From contig NZ_JBEXAC010000001.1 of the NCBI RefSeq assembly GCF_040567655.1, positions 434,001-498,000 on the forward strand: a stretch of 64,000 nt of DNA. The letters run 5' to 3'. Below are positions 62,779 through 64,000 of this stretch, in pieces (the stretch's first letter is position 1; the number at the start of each line of letters is the position of its first letter). A program made the translations under genes and the position numbers. The DNA comes from Chitinophaga sp. H8 (GTDB taxonomy: Bacteria > Bacteroidota > Bacteroidia > Chitinophagales > Chitinophagaceae). The notes below the pieces were generated by a model. The model made no database searches, was not told the origin of the DNA, and saw only the letters and a program-made list of their open reading frames with translations.

Positions 62779-64000
62779 ATGAAAAAACAAATTATCTATA
62801 CGCTTATCGGAACTTTCATCCTGCTGGGAACAGGAGGATGCCGGAAATATCTTGACATTACACCAGATGGCCGTATTACAATGGGTAATGTCTGGTCTGA
62901 TCCTAAAATGACGGCTGCATATCTGAATACAGCCTATCAGGCAATGACGGTAAATCAGGGAGGAGAACGTTATTTTACCTATGCATTCCTCGAAGGTATT
63001 ACAGATCTGTTTCATGATTCTGATGATCTTGAACCAGACCCTCTGGTAGCTAATATGTGGTACAGGGGAAGTCTTACTCCTTCTTATGATCCTACTCATC
63101 ATTTTGCAGCCACTAGGAATGGGGATGTTTATACCGCCTACTGGGCAGGCATCCGTTCATGTAATGTGTTTCTGAAAAACATTGATCATGCCGCAGTGGA
63201 TTATCCTGGTGACAGGGCACGCTTTAAGGCAGAAGCAAAAGTGCTTAGAGCCTGGTATTATATGCAGCTTTGCCGTAAATACGGACCTATGCCTGTTGTT
63301 AAGGAACCAATAGAAATTCAGGCAGAGTTTGCAAAATTAAAACGCCCTTCTTCTTTCCAGGAGATAGCAGATTATATGAATGAGGAATGGCAGGAGATGA
63401 AGAATGTGCAGGAATTGCCCTGGCGTATTACCCTCGCAACAGAAAAAGGAAGGATGACCAAGGCTGTAATGTTGTTATTGCGTTCCCAGGCGCAATTGTT
63501 TGCTGCAAGTCCTTTGTATAATAAGGAAAATGATCTGGGCAAATGGGAAAAAGCCAGGGATTATACTAAAGAAGGAATTGAACTGCTTTCAACGAATGGC
63601 AAATACCAGCTATATCATGACGCCTCATTGGGGGAGAGTTCATTTGAAAACTATTTTCTTACCAATCAGGATTTTAGCGCTTTCCCCCGGGATAAGGAGA
63701 CTATTATGGAAAATCAGACAACAGAATCTATGGTTAACGGTTTTGCAACGCTGATGAATGGTTTCCCTCAACGCGGTATTTCTGAAAAGGCGGGCAGTTG
63801 CCCAACACAGGAATTGGTAGACATGTTTGATATGCAGGCAACAGGATTACCGGTATTAGAACCTGCAAAACCATATCTGGATAATAAGCATCTGCAACCC
63901 AGCTATTATACTGGCTCCGGTTATGATCCGCTAAACCCATATGCAGGAAGGGATCCACGCTTTTACGCCACTGTTTTGTATAACGGTGCATATTCTCCCG
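62779..64000 (+). CDS. SusD-like glycan-binding lipoprotein 5, 3'-partial
   Basis: An open frame of 407 codons from ATG 62779 to the right edge with no stop, so the C-terminus lies outside the window. The lipobox is at GTGGCRK (near residue 20), followed by DITPDGRITMGNVW, the same opening as SusD 1 and 2. Other SusD landmarks are RFKAEAKVLRAWYYMQLCRK, SCPTQELVDMFDM and GRDPRFYATVLYNGA. It should partner the receptor at 59285-62764. Confidence 0.93.
   Translation, partial: MKKQIIYTLIGTFILLGTGGCRKYLDITPDGRITMGNVWSDPKMTAAYLNTAYQAMTVNQGGERYFTYAFLEGITDLFHDSDDLEPDPLVANMWYRGSLTPSYDPTHHFAATRNGDVYTAYWAGIRSCNVFLKNIDHAAVDYPGDRARFKAEAKVLRAWYYMQLCRKYGPMPVVKEPIEIQAEFAKLKRPSSFQEIADYMNEEWQEMKNVQELPWRITLATEKGRMTKAVMLLLRSQAQLFAASPLYNKENDLGKWEKARDYTKEGIELLSTNGKYQLYHDASLGESSFENYFLTNQDFSAFPRDKETIMENQTTESMVNGFATLMNGFPQRGISEKAGSCPTQELVDMFDMQATGLPVLEPAKPYLDNKHLQPSYYTGSGYDPLNPYAGRDPRFYATVLYNGAYSP

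Noticed and set aside
1..64000. CRISPR arrays, tRNA or rRNA genes, insertion sequences and prophage
   Set aside because: No regularly spaced repeats, transposase or integrase motifs, cloverleaf-like sequences or rRNA-like stretches were seen on either strand by eye; a covariance-model scan would be needed to exclude small RNAs.

Overview
The window reads as chromosome from a Bacteroidota glycan degrader, most likely a Chitinophagaceae member such as Chitinophaga. The evidence is five SusC-type TonB-dependent receptors, each with a SusD lipoprotein; three ECF sigma/FecR anti-sigma pairs placed directly before STN-containing SusC genes; a type IX secretion tail; and weak Shine-Dalgarno signals. 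The organism call is inference from gene content. Almost every gene is on the + strand, and the window is a chain of polysaccharide utilization loci (PULs). I see no rRNA, tRNA, CRISPR array, prophage or insertion sequence.

Layout. (A) 1-12.5 kb: the end of a DUF1735 surface lipoprotein, then two related FG-GAP plus TIM-barrel glycosidase-like proteins. One is fused to a GH127-type beta-L-arabinofuranosidase module and the other carries a type IX sorting tail. A GH78 alpha-L-rhamnosidase and two twin-arginine-tagged Gfo/Idh/MocA oxidoreductases complete the set, which suggests a rhamnose- and arabinofuranose-containing plant glycan. (B) 12.5-24.4 kb: a 690-base gene-free stretch, a tandem susC-susD-susC-susD operon without its own sigma factor, and a Tat-tagged sugar isomerase-like TIM barrel. 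(C) 24.6-25.75 kb: a secreted protein of unknown role and a probably frameshifted small secreted gene. (D) 26.0-41.3 kb: a complete sigma/FecR/SusC/SusD PUL with DUF3823, two tandem lipoproteins of an unrecognised family, an unrecognised 724-residue exported protein, an AGE-type 2-epimerase and a FucP-type sugar importer. It holds no glycoside hydrolase that I recognise, so its degradative enzymes are probably among the unrecognised proteins. This is the best candidate for an undescribed system. (E) 41.4-56.8 kb: a reverse-strand amino acid permease, a DUF4838 (GH163-related) lipoprotein, then sigma/FecR/SusC/SusD followed by GH20 and a GH123-like DUF4091 protein, which points to an amino-sugar glycan. 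(F) 56.8-64 kb: a reverse-strand CHMI-type tautomerase and another sigma/FecR/SusC locus whose SusD gene runs off the window.

How the genes work together: outer-membrane SusCD pairs import oligosaccharides. In D, E and F, substrate sensing by the STN domain of SusC is expected to pass through FecR to the ECF sigma factor. Surface and periplasmic enzymes cut the glycan, and in D the products would be epimerised and taken into the cytoplasm by the MFS carrier. All three fecR-susC gaps contain a similar GC-rich hairpin, a shared regulatory detail that the coding annotation does not explain.
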